Notes under the pieces: generated by a model
What the model saw: the letters and a program-made list of their open reading frames with translations, nothing else
What the model was told of the DNA's origin: nothing
Database searches by the model: none
Shown: positions 16,016 to 24,579 of the stretch, in pieces
Position numbering within the stretch: the stretch's first letter is position 1
How the letters are laid out: every line of letters starts with the position of its first letter
Translations under genes and position numbers: made by a program
Assembly: GCF_013116745.1 (NCBI RefSeq)
Contig: NZ_JABFOE010000003.1
Span: 1-64,000, forward strand
Length of the DNA stretch: 64,000 bases
Direction of reading: 5' to 3'
Origin: Arthrobacter sp. 260
GTDB taxonomy: Bacteria > Actinomycetota > Actinomycetes > Actinomycetales > Micrococcaceae

Positions 16016-18589
16016 CTACCCGACCATTCCGAGGATGGTCCGGGCACCGTTATCGAGCACCGCGCGCGCCGGGGCGGGGACAACGTCGGGCTTCTTGGAC
16101 TGCCCCAGGAACTTCACGAACTTCTCCATTGCCTTGCGCACCTTCGCCAGATCACCCTGTGCGGCCGCACGTTCGGCCTGGGCCAGCGACGATTCCAGTT
16201 GCTTCGCCACCGGGCCAGCAACCTCCCCGCTGACGGTCAGGGTCTCGAGGGTGGAGCCGAGGGCGCTGACGATACCGGGGGTCCAGGCCTCAGGGACCGG
16301 AACCGCGGCGAAGTCCATATCCGAGGCGAGGTAGTAGCTCGGGTAGGACGGCTGGTTGTAGGTGGTGTTCTGGCGGGCCACCTCGGCCCGGTACTGCGGG
16401 TCGTGCATCAGCGTGGAGAGCTTATGCTCGGTTACCTCAGTGCTCAGGTAGACCCGAATTGCTGAACTGTCAGCGGTGCGGACAAACAGTTCCTCGCGCC
16501 AGTCCCCAAAGGCATCCGCGACCAGCGAGGGGTTGCCCTTGGTGCCGTTATTGGTACGGGTGCCGTCGGCGGTCAACAGGGTGCCGCGGGTCCAGTCGTC
16601 GATAGTGGGAGTGCCGTCGCCGGAGCCATTGACCAGTTGCGTGGTCAGGTCTGCAGCCCATTTGATGCTCATGTTGGTGCCCGGGGTCCGGGGTTCGAGA
16701 ATGTCGCCGGTCGAGCTGAGCAGCCCCGATGCGTCGGTGCCGCCCGGCATGCTCGACCAGACCTCGATCCCGTCGACGTCGGCACGGACGTCCCCGATCA
16801 TGCCGCGCCCGGTATCGCGCCCCGAGTAGGCACCGAAGAGCACTTCGCCGGTTGCCGCATCGCGGAGCGCCGATCCGTAGGGGGCATAGGCTCCACCCTC
16901 GTGCACGGTAAAAATCTCCAGCCCGGGCCGTTCCGGATCAATATCGGTCACGTGCATCGCATCGCCATGCCCCAGACCAGCTTCAACGCCGGGCGTCGCG
17001 CTGCCCTCAGGCATGGTGGCGAATGAGCTGTAGAGCAGGGAACCGTCGTCGTCGATCGTCGCTGAACCATAGACGATCTCCTGCCGGCCGTCGCCGTCCA
17101 CGTCAGCCGCGCTCAGCGAGTGGAACCCCTGAGTGTTGAGCGACCCGAACTCCGGGTCGGTGCCGGGGCGGCCGTGCGGGCTGTCGTTGAACGGGTTGCT
17201 CATGGGCGCGTGGCCACTGTCCACGTTCCATACGGTTGAGAGATTTTTACCGTCCCAGGTGTAGGCGGCCATTGTGGTGCGGGTGTAGTAGCCGCGGGCA
17301 AACACTGCCGACGGACGCTGGCCGTCCAGGTAGGCGACCCCCGAGAGGAAGCGGTCCACCCGGTTGCCGGGCTCGATGCGGCTCATCGCGTAGTCGCCCC
17401 ACATGAGGCCGTCGTCGCCCCGTCCGGGTTCATAGTCGACGGTTTGCAGTTCCTCGCCGGTGGCGCCATCGAAGACCGAGAGGTACTCGGGGCCGCTCAG
17501 GATGAAGCCTTCAAACGCCCGCAGGTTGTTCCGGGCGCTGCGCCCGGGCGCGTACTCGTCAATGAAGTAGTCGGCCAGGTCGCGGGCATTCGTATCCGAA
17601 AGCGGGTAGGCGTGGCGTGGGTCGATGCCGAAAGCCTCCTCAAGCGTTGCGGGCCAGTTGCCGGAAACCACCTCCGGGTGTTCGTGCCACTGGGTGAAGA
17701 GGTCAACGACATGTTCGTAGTAGTCGGCTGCGCTCTTGCGGTAGTCGTCGTCGTTGGCGTAACCGGCGGCAAGGTCGTCTTCCGGCATGGTGATGAAGCG
17801 CTCGTCGGTGACGTTGCCGGCGTCGTCGTAGGACAGGATTTTGGTGCCCGGCGCCGTTTTCATCATCATTTCGGTGCGGCCGTCGCCGTCAAAGTCATAG
17901 ACCATGAACTGGGTGTAGTGGGCGCCGGAGCGGATGTTGACGCCGAGGTCGATCCGGTGCAGCAGCGCGCCATCCATCGTGTAGGTGTCGATGTAGGTGT
18001 TGCCCGTGTAGCCAATCTGGGAGACGTCTTTGGAGTTTGTCGGCTCCCACTTGACCACGTACTCGAACTGTCCGTCGCCATCTGCGTCGCCGAGACTCAT
18101 GTCGTTTGCGGCATATGTGTAGTTCTCACCCGCCGGGGTGACCCCGTCAGCGGGTTTCTGGAGTGGAATTTCGGCATATCCCTGGGCCCAGGGGCTCACG
18201 TCCCCACTGCGGGCAAGCTCCACCCCGTCGACGACGGCGGCTACCTGGTAAGTGGCGGTGTCATCGGTGGCCGCGGGGTCGAGGTAATTGGTGCTGTCGG
18301 TAACCGTGGCGATCTTCTTGCCGTCGCGGTAGACGGCGAAGTCCGGGCCCGCCTGGCCGGTGGTGGTGGAACCGGTCACCTCGGTGGCCAGGAGACGCCA
18401 ACTGAGGAACGTGCCCTCGGTGGTGGCAGCCGCGACAAGTCCGCGGTCGAGGTGCTCCAGCTGGATCCCCGGCCGATTCTGGTGGTGGGCTGGTGCGGCG
18501 ACCGCAGGAAGGACGCCACCTCCAGCGATAAGGGCCAGGCTCAGAGCGAGCGTAGCTGGCACAGGAGTGAGGCGATAGCGAGTATTCAT
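16016..18589 (-). CDS. Secreted PL11 rhamnogalacturonan lyase with C-terminal extension
   Basis: Predicted to cleave the rhamnogalacturonan-I backbone by beta-elimination outside the cell. The 857-residue protein has a Sec signal peptide (hydrophobic core about 11-32, ending AVAAPA). It then matches YesW/YesX-type PL11: RGLVAAATTEGTFLSWRLL near 50, and calcium-binding propeller loops such as DADGDGQFEYVVKW, DFDGDGRTEMM and DVDGDGRQEIVYG. The last 80 residues form a helical, lysine-rich module resembling a FIMAH domain (GEVAGPVAKQLESSLAQAER), possibly for attachment. A GAAAGCGCTTTC operator and a TGAATC-like site lie just upstream. Confidence 0.94.
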   Translation of the reverse strand: MNTRYRLTPVPATLALSLALIAGGGVLPAVAAPAHHQNRPGIQLEHLDRGLVAAATTEGTFLSWRLLATEVTGSTTTGQAGPDFAVYRDGKKIATVTDSTNYLDPAATDDTATYQVAAVVDGVELARSGDVSPWAQGYAEIPLQKPADGVTPAGENYTYAANDMSLGDADGDGQFEYVVKWEPTNSKDVSQIGYTGNTYIDTYTMDGALLHRIDLGVNIRSGAHYTQFMVYDFDGDGRTEMMMKTAPGTKILSYDDAGNVTDERFITMPEDDLAAGYANDDDYRKSAADYYEHVVDLFTQWHEHPEVVSGNWPATLEEAFGIDPRHAYPLSDTNARDLADYFIDEYAPGRSARNNLRAFEGFILSGPEYLSVFDGATGEELQTVDYEPGRGDDGLMWGDYAMSRIEPGNRVDRFLSGVAYLDGQRPSAVFARGYYTRTTMAAYTWDGKNLSTVWNVDSGHAPMSNPFNDSPHGRPGTDPEFGSLNTQGFHSLSAADVDGDGRQEIVYGSATIDDDGSLLYSSFATMPEGSATPGVEAGLGHGDAMHVTDIDPERPGLEIFTVHEGGAYAPYGSALRDAATGEVLFGAYSGRDTGRGMIGDVRADVDGIEVWSSMPGGTDASGLLSSTGDILEPRTPGTNMSIKWAADLTTQLVNGSGDGTPTIDDWTRGTLLTADGTRTNNGTKGNPSLVADAFGDWREELFVRTADSSAIRVYLSTEVTEHKLSTLMHDPQYRAEVARQNTTYNQPSYPSYYLASDMDFAAVPVPEAWTPGIVSALGSTLETLTVSGEVAGPVAKQLESSLAQAERAAAQGDLAKVRKAMEKFVKFLGQSKKPDVVPAPARAVLDNGARTILGMVG

Positions 18590-18592
18590 CTT

Positions 18593-18604
18593 TGAATCCT
18601 TTCA
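18593..18604. promoter_or_regulatory. Possible TGAATCGATTCA-family site at the lyase start
   Basis: TGAATCCTTTCA is one base from TGAATCGTTTCA at the rhaM promoter. It overlaps the ribosome binding site AAGGA of the lyase gene, so its use as an operator is uncertain. Confidence 0.35.
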
Positions 18605-18607
18605 ATG

Positions 18608-18619
18608 GAAAGCGCTTTC
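18608..18619. promoter_or_regulatory. LacI operator, perfect GAAAGCGCTTTC palindrome, at the lyase promoter
   Basis: GAAAGCGCTTTC is a perfect 12-base palindrome 19-30 bases before the lyase ATG. It is the reference copy of the first operator family in this locus. Confidence 0.7.
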
Positions 18620-18760
18620 ACCAACCTAGGGCAGCCTGGATAGACGGTCAAGGGTGGGCGGGATCTTTGAGCGTGAAGCTCCGCCGTGCAGTGATGGGGC
18701 GAGGCAGTTCCAGCACCACCGGTCAGTACTGAGGTTGGCCTGCTCCCGCGAAGCACTACA

Positions 18761-19699
18761 TTAGGGCCGGCCGCGTCCCGTTGACAGCGGGCTGGCCGCC
18801 GGAACGTCCCGGTCACACCGCAGTACACCCTCGCTTACCCAGAGGCGTGCCCGGTGAACCGTCGACTCGCGCAGTGCTCCCACCTGCGCCTCGACCGCGT
18901 TGCTGCCACCCCAGTGGGGATGCGTGAAGTAGAAGACGACCGCCTCCTTTCCCCGTACGACGACGTCGGCATGCCGTCCCACTTGTCGGTCGCCGGCGTG
19001 GGATCCGGGAATGTCGAGAATGCGCCCCTGCGCGGACCATGTGACGCCGTCGTCGGAGCGATAGACGCGCTGGCCACACCACTCGTCCGCGATCAACCAC
19101 TGCCAGCCGTCGAGCGCGAAGACGTTCGGACCCTCGTGGGGCACGCCCCCGATGACCTGCCCTTCCACCGCGAAGGTGTGCCAGTCCTGGCTGACGGCAG
19201 CATGAGTTGTGGATCCGTCAGCTTCGTCCTTGTACCAAAGGCGCACGCGACCATCCGCTGTGGTGGCGACGGCGGCATCGATCACGTACCGGGAACCGAG
19301 GGCGAGGAACCCGTGGTGCTCCCACCGCACAAGGTCCGGGCTGGTGAGGTGGGCGATGTGCCGCTCATGTCCCGCCCAGGCCGACGGGACCCCGTGGATC
19401 CAGCTGAGATACATGTGGTACCGGTTCCCATCCCACGCGACCTCGGGTGCCCAGTGGGTGTGGCGGCCCGGAGTGTTGGCGGGATCCAGGCCCTCGACCA
19501 CCCCGCGGTAGCGCCAGGCCGCGCCGTCGTCGGACACAGCCGTGCCAATCCGGCTGCCATGCACCCACTCCACGCCGAGCCCTCGTGCATGCGGGCGCCG
19601 CTGGGTATAGAACATCCACCATTGACCGGTGCGCTGGTGCTGAATGACCGTGGGGTCGGTCGGCCCGCCCAGCGGGTCGGCCAGTAAAGGAGCGCTCAT
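18761..19699 (-). CDS. GH43-like five-bladed beta-propeller glycoside hydrolase
   Basis: A 312-residue protein with repeated propeller-blade motifs (WWMFYTQRRP, YHMYLSWIHG, WLIADEWCGQ). It has a GH43-style acidic triad in expected order: D15 in GGPTDPTVI, D141 in YVIDAAVA and E189 in PHEGPNVF. No signal peptide is present, so it acts inside the cell. It follows rhaM by 15 bases and is therefore probably made with the rhamnose genes, suggesting an arabinosyl-, galactosyl- or rhamnosyl-containing oligosaccharide. Exact GH family and substrate are not decided. Confidence 0.7.
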   Translation of the reverse strand: MSAPLLADPLGGPTDPTVIQHQRTGQWWMFYTQRRPHARGLGVEWVHGSRIGTAVSDDGAAWRYRGVVEGLDPANTPGRHTHWAPEVAWDGNRYHMYLSWIHGVPSAWAGHERHIAHLTSPDLVRWEHHGFLALGSRYVIDAAVATTADGRVRLWYKDEADGSTTHAAVSQDWHTFAVEGQVIGGVPHEGPNVFALDGWQWLIADEWCGQRVYRSDDGVTWSAQGRILDIPGSHAGDRQVGRHADVVVRGKEAVVFYFTHPHWGGSNAVEAQVGALRESTVHRARLWVSEGVLRCDRDVPAASPLSTGRGRP

Positions 19700-19714
19700 T
19701 GCCGGGACACCTTC

Positions 19715-20047
19715 TTAGGGGGCCAACTGGTCCTCGAGGTTGAAAACCTCCTCCAGGATCAGGAATCCTTCATCCGGGCGCCCCTCGAGTTCAATAAAGA
19801 AATCGCTCATCTGGGCCTGCCAGCGGCCGTTGACGTCAGTGGCGGCCATGGCGCGCTGGGCCGCGGCGAAGTCGTCAGCTTCCACGTAACCGATCAGCAG
19901 TCCATCCTGCCGCAGGAAGAGCGAATAGTTGTTCCACCCCGAATCCTTGAGAGCGTGCAGCATGTCGGGCCACACGGCGGCGTGACGCTCCCGGTACTCC
20001 TCCAGCCGGTCGGGCTTCACCTGCAGTTGGAAACAGACGCGTTCCAT
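19715..20047 (-). CDS. rhaM: L-rhamnose mutarotase
   Basis: Interconverts alpha and beta anomers of L-rhamnose to feed the isomerase. The 110 residues match RhaM/RhaU: start MERVCFQLQVKPDRLEEY, catalytic H22 in RHAAVWPDML, NNYSLFL near 39 and the tryptophan-containing end of the barrel. It starts 22 bases from a TGAATCGTTTCA operator and is followed by the GH43-like gene. Confidence 0.95.
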   Translation of the reverse strand: MERVCFQLQVKPDRLEEYRERHAAVWPDMLHALKDSGWNNYSLFLRQDGLLIGYVEADDFAAAQRAMAATDVNGRWQAQMSDFFIELEGRPDEGFLILEEVFNLEDQLAP

Positions 20048-20068
20048 GGCGCTCCTCCTCGAGTGGGG

Positions 20069-20080
20069 TGAATCGTTTCA
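20069..20080. promoter_or_regulatory. LacI operator, TGAATCGATTCA family, at the rhaM promoter
   Basis: TGAATCGTTTCA is a near-palindrome between the end of the LacI gene and rhaM. It differs by one base from the perfect dyad in front of rhaI, so rhaM and rhaI are probably co-regulated. Confidence 0.6.
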
Positions 20081-20117
20081 GACAGATGCTATCACTGACG
20101 ACGGCGAGCGGGGAGGC

Positions 20118-21116
20118 CTAGAGCGTGCTCCCCCGGCTGACAAGTTCTGGCTGGAAGATGACCTGCCGGCTCTCTGGCGAGAGCCCCTCGATTGCCTCAA
20201 GCAGCAGTTCGACGGCGGTGCGTCCCATCAGTTCGGTCGGTCGCCGCACCGTGGACAGGGGCACCACCGTGGACTGGGCGAAATCAATGTCGTCATAGCC
20301 GATCAGTGCAAGATCCTCGGGGATCCGCAGACCGCGGATCAAAAGTACTGCCTGCATGACGCCGATGGCCAGCAGGTCGTTGGCGCAGAAGATGCCATCT
20401 GGAAGTCCGTCCCGGCCCCGCTCGGCGAGCAGTTCGCCGGAGGCGCGTCCGGCGAGGACTGTCATAGCGGTGGCTTCGACCACCTCCAGCTGGGCATCGG
20501 GAACCTCGGCCACCGCCTGCTGCGCACCTTTGAGCCGGTCGGCGACCTGCAGGATGTCGGTCGAGGCGCCGACGAAAGCGATCCGCCGTCGTCCTCGGGA
20601 CAGCATGTGCTGCACGGCCATGTACCCACCGGCAACGTCGTCAACTGATACCGAGCTCACCCGGCCCTGCGGGTCCACCCGGTCCACAAGGACCACCGGG
20701 ACACCGTGGGCACTCAATTGCTCCAGTCGTGAATCGATGTTGCCGACGGGAGAGATCAGGACGCCCTTGACGCGCTGCTGCTCGAACACGTCGAGGTAGC
20801 GGCCCTCCCGGCCAACGTCGTGTGCGCTGTCCCCCAGTAGCACTGTGCTGTCCGATTCCGCTGCGCGGTCTTCCGCGGCGCGAGCCAGCGCCGAGAAGAA
20901 TGGGTTGCTCACATCCAGGACGATCAGGCCAATAGTACGGCTGAGGCCTGCCCGCAACTGGCGGGCCGCGTCGTTGCGCACGAAGCCGAGTTCGGAGATC
21001 ACTGCCAAGACCCGTTCACGGGTCTTTTCGGCGACGCGGTCAGGATTGTTGAGCACGTTGGAGACTGTCCCCACAGCCACCTGCGCCTGGTCGGCGACGT
21101 CCTTGATACTGACCAT
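20118..21116 (-). CDS. LacI-family regulator of the rhamnose genes
   Basis: A 332-residue LacI-family protein. The helix-turn-helix is at the N-terminus (SIKDVADQAQVAVGTVSNVL), the hinge near RNDAARQLRAG, and the sugar-binding-like sensor domain follows. It lies between rhaM and the divergent rhaI, and a perfect TGAATCGATTCA dyad is in the shared promoter region, so it probably represses the rhamnose genes and itself. The effector is likely L-rhamnose or an early intermediate; that is inferred. Confidence 0.9.
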   Translation of the reverse strand: MVSIKDVADQAQVAVGTVSNVLNNPDRVAEKTRERVLAVISELGFVRNDAARQLRAGLSRTIGLIVLDVSNPFFSALARAAEDRAAESDSTVLLGDSAHDVGREGRYLDVFEQQRVKGVLISPVGNIDSRLEQLSAHGVPVVLVDRVDPQGRVSSVSVDDVAGGYMAVQHMLSRGRRRIAFVGASTDILQVADRLKGAQQAVAEVPDAQLEVVEATAMTVLAGRASGELLAERGRDGLPDGIFCANDLLAIGVMQAVLLIRGLRIPEDLALIGYDDIDFAQSTVVPLSTVRRPTELMGRTAVELLLEAIEGLSPESRQVIFQPELVSRGSTL

Positions 21117-21233
21117 TCGGGTTCTCCTCGCTTCGCGGAACTACTGGACGGGGAGTGCGGCATCCTGCCGTGCTGCCTGCGAAAGATTGCTTGACACCGT
21201 CTCAGTGCCAAGGATACCTTTGAAACGTACCAA

Positions 21234-21245
21234 TGAATCGATTCA
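21234..21245. promoter_or_regulatory. LacI operator, perfect TGAATCGATTCA palindrome, lacI/rhaI promoter
   Basis: TGAATCGATTCA is a perfect 12-base palindrome in the 248-base divergent region between the LacI gene and rhaI. It is the reference copy for the second operator family of the locus. A partial TGAAACG copy lies about 14 bases away. Confidence 0.7.
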
Positions 21246-21364
21246 ATTTATGGTTCGCTTTATGACATTCGATCGCCTCCCGCGGCGGACGGCCCGATGA
21301 GTCGGTGCATAACAACTAAAGGCGCGCGCCGGCCCGGGCCAGCAGCGATAGATGTGGAGAAGCA

Positions 21365-22531
21365 ATGGTTGACCTGAGCCGAATATCGGCCACGCTGGAA
21401 CAGCTCGCCATCGAGGTGCCCTCCTGGGCTTACGGGAACTCCGGAACCCGCTTCAAGGTCTTCCAGACGGCCGGGACACCGCGCACCGTGCAGGAGAAGA
21501 TTGCCGACGCGGCGAAGGTCAACGAACTGACCGGGCTCGCGCCGTCGGTTGCCCTCCACATCCCGTGGGACAAGGTGGAGGATTACGCGGAGCTGTCCGG
21601 GTTCGCGGCTGACCACGGCATCAGGCTCGGCACGATCAACAGCAACACCTTCCAGGACGACCTTTACAAGTTCGGTTCGCTCACCCACAGTGACCCGGCA
21701 GTGCGCCGCAAAGCGATCGACCACATGTACGAGTGCATCGACGTCATGAACGTCACCGGCTCGCGGGATCTGAAAATCTGGCTGGCCGACGGCACCAACT
21801 ACCCCGGGCAGGGCGATATGCGCTCGCGTCAGGACTGGCTTCATGAATCCCTGCAGCAGGTCTACTCCCGGCTCGGGGCAGCTCAGCGGATGGTGCTTGA
21901 ATACAAGTTCTTCGAGCCGGCCTTCTATCACACCGACGTTCCTGACTGGGGTACCTCGTACGCCCACACGCTTGCCCTCGGAGAGAAGGCCCTGGTCTGC
22001 CTCGACACCGGACACCACGCTCCGGGCACCAACATCGAGTTCATCGTCGCGCAACTCATCCGCCTTGGAAAGCTGGGCTCCTTCGACTTCAATTCCCGTT
22101 TCTACGCCGACGACGACCTCATTGTCGGGGCAGCAGATCCGTTCCAGCTGTTCCGCATCATGTATGAGGTGGCCCGGGGTGGCGCACTCGACCCGGCCAG
22201 CAATGTGGCCCTGATGCTGGACCAGTGCCACAACCTTGAAGAGAAGATCCCCGGGCAGATCCGGTCGGTGCTGAATGTCCAGGAAATGGCCGCCCGCGCC
22301 CTCCTCGTCGATCGCACGGCACTCACCGCAGCCCAGGAAGCAGGCGACGTCCTCGGAGCCAACGCACTCTTCATGGATGCCTTCTACACCGATGTGCGGC
22401 CGGCACTCGCCGCGTGGCGTGAATCGCGCGGTCTTCCCGCGGACCCGCTGGCCGCCTACGCTGCCAGCGGATATCAGGAGAAAATCAACGCAGACCGCGA
22501 GGGCGGGCAGCAGGCAGGATGGGGCGCGTGA
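21365..22531 (+). CDS. rhaI: L-rhamnose isomerase (RhaI type)
   Basis: Converts L-rhamnose to L-rhamnulose in the cytoplasm. The 388 residues resemble the Pseudomonas/Rhizobium-type RhaI TIM barrel rather than the E. coli RhaA form: ALHIPWDK near 61, LGTINSNTFQDDLYKFGSL near 85, LKIWLADGTNYPGQGD near 138, and metal-site segments LEYKFFEPAFYHTD, CLDTGHHAPGTN and FDFNSRFYADDD. GGAGAAG precedes the ATG. First gene of a tightly coupled rhaI-aldolase/dehydrogenase-rhaB operon. Confidence 0.96.
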   Translation: MVDLSRISATLEQLAIEVPSWAYGNSGTRFKVFQTAGTPRTVQEKIADAAKVNELTGLAPSVALHIPWDKVEDYAELSGFAADHGIRLGTINSNTFQDDLYKFGSLTHSDPAVRRKAIDHMYECIDVMNVTGSRDLKIWLADGTNYPGQGDMRSRQDWLHESLQQVYSRLGAAQRMVLEYKFFEPAFYHTDVPDWGTSYAHTLALGEKALVCLDTGHHAPGTNIEFIVAQLIRLGKLGSFDFNSRFYADDDLIVGAADPFQLFRIMYEVARGGALDPASNVALMLDQCHNLEEKIPGQIRSVLNVQEMAARALLVDRTALTAAQEAGDVLGANALFMDAFYTDVRPALAAWRESRGLPADPLAAYAASGYQEKINADREGGQQAGWGA

Positions 22532-24579
22532 CAGTGAACAGCTCAACGATGTCAACGGTGGAGGACCTGATTGCCCGGTCCAACCGGCTCGGCGCGGACA
22601 AGCGGAACACCAACTACGCAGGCGGCAACACCTCGGCGAAAGGCGTCGGCACTGATCCGGTGACAGGCGAGAACGTGGAGTTGCTCTGGGTGAAGGGCTC
22701 CGGCGGTGACCTCGGAACGCTCACCGAACAGGGACTGGCGGTACTTCGCCTGGACCGGCTGCGTGCCCTGACCGCCGTGTATCCCGGCGTTGACCGGGAG
22801 GACGAAATGGTCGCGGCCTTCGACTACACCCTGCATGGAAAGGGCGGCGCAGCACCGTCGATCGACACGGCGATGCACGGCCTGGTCGATGCCGCCCACG
22901 TTGACCACCTGCACCCGGACTCCGGCATCGCTATCGCCACGGCCGTTGACGGCGAAGCGCTGACCGCTAAGATCTTTGGCGACAAGGTGCTCTGGGTACC
23001 CTGGCGCCGCCCCGGGTTCCAGCTGGGACTGGATATCGCGGCGATCAAGGCCGCCAACCCGCAGGCAGTCGGCACCATTCTCGGCGGTCACGGAATCACA
23101 GCCTGGGGCGAGACCTCCGGGGAGGCCGAACGCAACTCGCTGTGGATTATCGAGACCGCTGAACGCTACCTGGCGGAGAACTCGCGGCCGCAGCCGTTCG
23201 GCGCTCCACTGCCAGGCTATTCGGCCCTACCGGTGGACCAACGCCGCGCGAAGGCAGCCGCGCTGGCACCTGTCATTCGGGGCCTGGCTTCGACTGACAA
23301 GCCCCAACTCGGGCATTTCTGCGACGACGCCGCCGTCCTGCACTTCCTTGAGAGTGCCGAACACCCGCGGCTGGCGGGGTTGGGGACGTCCTGCCCCGAC
23401 CACTTCCTGCGCACCAAGGTCAAACCCCTGGTCCTGGACCTCCCGGCCGATGCGCCCGTCGAGGATGCCGTCGCCCGGCTGAAGGAACTGCACCAGGCCT
23501 ACCGGTCCGACTACCAGGACTACTACGACCGGCATGCGACAGCGGCGTCCCCCGCCATCCGGGGGGCGGACCCGGCGGTGGTGCTGGTTCCCGGCGTTGG
23601 CATGTTCAGCTTCGGTGCAACCAAGCAGACCGCCCGGGTCGCGGGTGAGTTCTACCTGAACGCCATCAACGTGATGCGGGGAGCGGAAGGTATTTCCACC
23701 TATTCCCCCATCGACGAGTCGGAGAAGTTCCGGATCGAGTACTGGGCGCTGGAGGAAGCGAAGCTTGCGCGTCTGCCCAAACCCAAGTCGCACGCCGGCC
23801 GGATCGCCCTGGTGACCGGGGCGGCGTCGGGCATCGGCAAGGCCATCGCCACCCGGCTGGCCGCGGAAGGCGCCTGCGTGGTGATCGCCGACCTGCACCT
23901 TGACAGCGCCCAGCAGGTCGCCGCAGAGCTCGGCGGCACCGACGTCGCAGTCGGCGTCCGGGCGGACGTCACCGATCCCGTCCAGGTGCGGCAGGCGATC
24001 GACGCCGCGGTGCTCGCCTTCGGCGGGCTGGACCTGGTGGTCAATAACGCCGGACTGTCGATTTCCAAGCCCCTGCTCGAAACCACCGAACAGGACTGGG
24101 ACCTGCAGCACAACGTCATGGCCAAGGGGTCCTTCCTGGTGTCCCAGGCGGCAGCGAAGGTGCTCATCGACCAGGAGATGGGTGGGGACATCATCTACAT
24201 CTCCTCGAAAAACTCGGTTTTCGCCGGCCCCAATAACATCGCCTACTCCGCCACAAAAGCGGACCAGGCGCACCAGGTGAGGCTGCTCGCCGCCGAACTC
24301 GGCGAGTACGGGGTCCGCGTCAACGGGATCAACCCCGATGGAGTGGTCCGCGGTTCGGGGATCTTCGCCGGCGGGTGGGGCGCAAAGCGTGCTGCGGTCT
24401 ACGGGGTCGACGAGGACAAACTCGGCGAGTACTACGCCCAGCGCACCCTGCTCAAGCGGGAGGTACTCCCAGAGAACGTGGCCAGCGCCGTCGCCGTCCT
24501 TACCTCCGACGCGCTGTCCCACACCACTGGGCTGCACATCCCCGTGGATGCGGGTGTTGCCGCGGCCTTCCTCCGATGA
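22528..24579 (+). CDS. rhaEW: Bifunctional rhamnulose-1-phosphate aldolase/L-lactaldehyde dehydrogenase
   Basis: Splits rhamnulose-1-phosphate to dihydroxyacetone phosphate and L-lactaldehyde and oxidises the latter. The N-terminal class II aldolase domain (about 1-400) has GGNTSAKG, zinc-binding histidines in HVDHLHPDSG, and GGHGITAWGE. The C-terminal short-chain dehydrogenase domain (about 425-680) has VTGAASGIGKAIA, NNAG and YSATK. Total length (683 residues) fits this fusion family. GTG 22528 overlaps the rhaI stop as GTGA; in-frame ATG 22519 and ATG 22549 are alternatives. The stop overlaps rhaB by ATGA. Confidence 0.95.
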   Translation: MTVNSSTMSTVEDLIARSNRLGADKRNTNYAGGNTSAKGVGTDPVTGENVELLWVKGSGGDLGTLTEQGLAVLRLDRLRALTAVYPGVDREDEMVAAFDYTLHGKGGAAPSIDTAMHGLVDAAHVDHLHPDSGIAIATAVDGEALTAKIFGDKVLWVPWRRPGFQLGLDIAAIKAANPQAVGTILGGHGITAWGETSGEAERNSLWIIETAERYLAENSRPQPFGAPLPGYSALPVDQRRAKAAALAPVIRGLASTDKPQLGHFCDDAAVLHFLESAEHPRLAGLGTSCPDHFLRTKVKPLVLDLPADAPVEDAVARLKELHQAYRSDYQDYYDRHATAASPAIRGADPAVVLVPGVGMFSFGATKQTARVAGEFYLNAINVMRGAEGISTYSPIDESEKFRIEYWALEEAKLARLPKPKSHAGRIALVTGAASGIGKAIATRLAAEGACVVIADLHLDSAQQVAAELGGTDVAVGVRADVTDPVQVRQAIDAAVLAFGGLDLVVNNAGLSISKPLLETTEQDWDLQHNVMAKGSFLVSQAAAKVLIDQEMGGDIIYISSKNSVFAGPNNIAYSATKADQAHQVRLLAAELGEYGVRVNGINPDGVVRGSGIFAGGWGAKRAAVYGVDEDKLGEYYAQRTLLKREVLPENVASAVAVLTSDALSHTTGLHIPVDAGVAAAFLR

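Noticed and set aside
17444-18595. 383-codon open frame on the plus strand
   Set aside because: Antisense to the PL11 lyase; composition and lack of ribosome binding site indicate a shadow.
21260-22555. 431-codon open frame on the minus strand
   Set aside because: Antisense to rhaI, which has clear family motifs. The antisense translation has no domain signature.
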